Shown piece by piece: positions 60,992-64,000 of a DNA stretch of 64,000 nucleotides. Position 1 is the first letter of the stretch. The number at the start of each line of letters is the position of its first letter. The notes beneath the pieces are model-generated. The model was not told where the DNA came from and did not search any database. It was given only the letters and a program-made list of their open reading frames with translations. The DNA lies in NCBI GenBank assembly GCA_905182995.1, contig CAJJDP010000138.1, positions 1-64,000 on the forward strand. The letters run 5' to 3'. Source of the stretch: Paramecium octaurelia (lineage: Eukaryota > Ciliophora > Oligohymenophorea > Peniculida > Parameciidae). A program made the translations under genes and the position numbers.

Positions 60992-63495
60992 ATGATCAAG
61001 CAGTCTATGAATTTTTCATTGAAATAAAGAAGAACTCAATCATCGGAACCTGTATTTGATGAGGAGGTGTTTGGAGAACTGAAGAATGAAAAGGATTTCG
61101 AGATGAGATTGCAACAATTGAGTGAGATACAACACATTCATCAAATGACTCAGAGTTCTGGGATATCCATGTCATCAGGTAGAAGCAAACCTGGCAAACA
61201 TTAGATGGTGGAGAGTTATGCTTATTTGATTTAAGAGATGGTACATAATAAGGAATTACAGTAATTTTGTCACTCATTTGGATTCTCAATTCAGGAATTG
61301 GAACAATATAGTTCGATCGAATAGAGACAGAACTTTGTAATAAGAGCAATGTGTAAACACATAAAGGAATAGATGCAAAGTATAACTATAATTAAATAGG
61401 TTTGTTGGCTAAGGTTGAATTAAGGATACATTCATATAGAGTAGATGAATGGAATGAATTACAAAGAATGAACAAACAGAACATCAATATATTTGAATGG
61501 TTGAATGTGAAATCCAAATATGAGCATTTGAGGAAGAAATTGCAATATGCTTTAATTGATAGTATAACTGCTACTCAAGCAAAATAGTAACAGGAGAAAA
61601 GAAATAGAACATTCAGCTAGTCCAACGCATCACAGATAAGCAGGACAAGTACGACATGTGCTACTTCTATTAGGAGAAGGAAGTCGTCTATTTCAGAAGT
61701 GATCTCAGTGAATCCAAAAGTCTAATTGGTGTCTCAATATAAGGATTTTAAGACACAATGGAATGAGGATCTAGAGAAATAGTACAGGTTGAAAGGAAGA
61801 TCACATAAGGTGTTGGGATTGTATCCTGTAATTTAGAAGGCCATTTTAGATAATGTGGGATAGAGTGTTTGGAATCAGTAGAGAGACAGACTGCTCACAA
61901 AATACACTGAAGGAGGGTGTTTGACAGAAGAAGAAGTCAAATTCATAGCTACTACTTCCTAATTATTGAATAGTTGTTCAGATAAGGAATTTCTATAGAG
62001 GACCATATCACATTTGGATAAAAATATTATAGATGAAATTGAATTCAACATAGCTGAATGTATATTGGCAACATATACAAACATATCCAATGATGTTAAA
62101 TCTATTCGGTAAGTTTGGCTTAAAAAGATGGGGGCGAATCTCGAATAATAAGTGAAGGATACTCATTACAGTGTTTTGAGGAAGATGCAATTGCAGAAGA
62201 GTTAGAAGGAACTCGAAAAGGTTAAGGTGAAGATGGTTACAGTATTTAAAGACTTGCAAAGAAAGCATTTATTGAAGTTACAATAGGAATTGGATAGGGA
62301 TAGATATATCTAATAGCAGAAGGGTGTCAATAAAGTTATTTTGAAATTCAAAGAAAAATTAATGAAAAGAGTTAAAAAGTATAGAAATCAAAAGAATATT
62401 GGGATCACCAATGATTTCATTACTAGGAATATTCCAAAATAAGAATCTTTGCTCTTTAAAATCAATAAAGAAATGAAATCGACAGAATTCGTTTAACGGT
62501 TATTTCATCCACCTTCTAAGTTAATTGTTAAGAATCCTGGATCTCAAACTGATAGAGCCATTAAGGAGGAATAAAAGTACAAAGTTAGATCTTCCAGTAC
62601 AAAAAGATAGTCTGAATATAAGAGATATCTTAGTGGAGGTCCGTAGACAGAGAGACAGTTTGTCTCAAAGTCTTTGGTTGATTAGAATCAATAGAAAATT
62701 AGTGGACACAAGAATCCTCATGAATGGATTACCAGTGAAATAGAAGTGACTGCAATTAATAAGATTAAGGCAGCAATTAAAGCCTATCTATAAAGAAAGA
62801 AGTACTAGAAATAGAAGCAATTGAAATAAGAGTAGGAGGAATTAAAAAAGAATGTGTTGGCATCTTTTGTCAAGAAGAATCCAGAAAGAATTGAAAAGAT
62901 AGACTTAGAAGTGAATAATGTTATTAAAAGTTTGTCTCTAAATAAATAAAAGAGTTAATCAAGTATTTATTCTTCAAAATAACGAATTCAATCTGATATG
63001 AAACTGAAAACTAGAAAGTTGTTCTAGGCTGCTAAAAAAAGATGTCTCAACATTGCAATTCAATCTGGCTTTATGTATACAACTGAAGATGCTAATCAGA
63101 AGGACGAATTAGGCAGGACTCCTCTTTCTTATGCTGCTGAGAATGGAGATGAAGCCATTTGCAATTATTTAATCAAAATTGGAGCCAATATCAATATTCC
63201 CAGTTTCGATGGCATGACTCCCATGCACTTTGTCTTTAAAAGCAATTCAGTGTCTCTGATTATGAGATTCATCCAATTGGGTGGCAATTTAAACAGAATG
63301 AACACTGATGGATTGACTCCAGTGGCCTTTTGCAATTAAGAAACCTTAAAGAAATTAAACCTTAATCAGATGATCTCTTCTTCTCTTAAATTAGGATCAT
63401 TTGACAATCACTCAATTTTGAATAAGAAATACCCTCAACACTCCGATATAATTGAAGCATTGGAATTTTCGGGTAATTTCAGTAAATTATAATGA
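60992..63495 (+). CDS. Ankyrin-repeat protein with coiled coil and IQ-like motif, 827 aa
   Basis: One 20-nt intron (61379-61398), among the shortest here, joins KEQMQS to LLAKVELRIHSYRVDEWNEL. A long helical region follows (KEFLQRTISHLDKNIIDEIE, VKDTHYSVLRKMQLQKSQKE). Near residue 580 there is an IQ-like stretch (INKIKAAIKAYLQRKKYQKQ), a possible calmodulin site. From about 680, three ankyrin repeats: DELGRTPLSYAAENGDEAIC, NIPSFDGMTPMHFVFKSNSV, NRMNTDGLTPVAF. Ankyrin repeats bind partner proteins. No enzyme domain. Start MIKQSMNFSLKQRRTQSS at 60992. Shares a 47-bp divergent promoter region with the LRR gene. Confidence 0.8.
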
Positions 63496-63532
63496 GAATT
63501 AATTTGTTATATACTAATTAATTTATTAAAAA

Positions 63533-63982
63533 TCAAATTTTTTTGAAAGGTACACAAGTATTGAAATTGATTTTTAAATCATTTGATATTGGGCCTGCCA
63601 ATATAGTCTATTCAATTTAGGAGATGAAGATATTCTTTGTGTATTTGCATATAAATAGAAGGTAATTTAGAGTCGGTGGTAATTGGATACAAATGGCGTC
63701 TGTTTCTTTGTAGATAGATAAGAAAATGGGGATGGGTTTGTTTTCAGAGTGTCGTTTCCTCTTCTTCTCTTGATGTTCATATATTTATGTGAGAATCTGG
63801 TAAACTTGAATCATGTATATGCGAATTAAATTGATATAACCTGTGAATACAATGTTTTAATCTCCTTTGACAAAGAAATCGAATTATTTTTATTTCTGGT
63901 ATATAGTATTCAATTTTTTAATTAATTTATAAAGTTATATTTCCTGAATGGTAAAATCATTAATTAAAAGCAGTGACATCAT
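63533..63982 (-). CDS. Hypothetical ORF, 149 aa
   Basis: Intronless frame from ATG 63982 (MMSLLLINDFTIQEIQLYKL) to TGA 63533-63535, 37 bp from the end of the ankyrin gene in tail-to-tail order. It reads QKQFDFFVKGDQNIVFTGYI, then KRKRHSENKPIPIFLSIYKE and CKYTKNIFISQIEQTILAGP. The opposite strand is also open here for a similar length, so the coding strand is not certain, and introns or a continuation beyond the window are possible. Confidence 0.45.
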
Positions 63983-64000
63983 TCCCCAATTAAAAAATAG

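Noticed and set aside
61005-61349. Minus-strand ORF of 114 codons
   Set aside because: Antisense to exon 1 of the ankyrin/IQ gene.

Overview
The window is AT-rich nuclear DNA of a ciliate that uses the Paramecium code: TAA and TAG read as glutamine and TGA is the only stop. The evidence is direct. Dozens of long frames are closed only by TGA, and the genes are cut by tiny introns of about 20-34 nt (mostly 22-29) with GT...AG ends, a size typical of Paramecium macronuclear genes. Genes are densely packed (often 20-100 bp apart), lie on both strands, and there is no recognisable transposon, provirus or CRISPR. It is best read as a Paramecium somatic (macronuclear) scaffold. The species cannot be told from sequence alone. 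Coordinates of spliced genes run from the ATG to the TGA and include introns.

Layout. 1-10.5 kb: the 5' end of a gene leaving the window, a trichocyst-matrix-like secretory protein, a FAM221-like protein, a PH-domain protein kinase, a bZIP factor, a Myb/SANT factor, a KxDL-like protein and a 67-aa basic microprotein. 11-25.7 kb: an importin/karyopherin-like protein, a choline/ethanolamine kinase, two large uncharacterised proteins, a PWWP protein with a TFIIS-like tail, a membrane SPRY protein, a second microprotein of the same small family, and a coiled-coil protein. 25.7-28 kb: three tandem heat-shock-factor genes. A fourth HSF lies at 57.9 kb. 28-35 kb: a membrane protein with a degenerate histidine-kinase-like tail, a doublecortin-like kinase and a second kinase-like relative. 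35.5-45.4 kb: SF-assemblin, CFAP298, secreted proteins, a B-box/WD40 protein, an AGC kinase with a myosin-tail-like PH domain, and tRNA-Thr. 46-50.5 kb: two convergent paralogous membrane proteins. 51-64 kb: an unknown protein, PLK4, a Myb protein, a coiled-coil protein, a RING-like protein, HSF4, tRNA-Arg, an LRR protein, an ankyrin/IQ protein and a terminal small ORF.

Two stretches of the assembly are not real biology as shown. 37359-38693 is repeated exactly at 38695-40029, and 47762-49084 is repeated at 49086-50408. Each pair is separated by a single N. They look like overlapping contig ends that were abutted rather than merged, and each one breaks a gene.

Functionally the genes fall into a cilium/basal-body/cortex set (SF-assemblin, CFAP298, PLK4, doublecortin-like kinase, FAM221-like, several coiled-coil proteins), a transcription-factor set (four HSFs, bZIP, two Myb, PWWP), signalling kinases, and secreted or membrane proteins. 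No operon-like logic is implied. Neighbouring genes of one family are best explained by local duplication.
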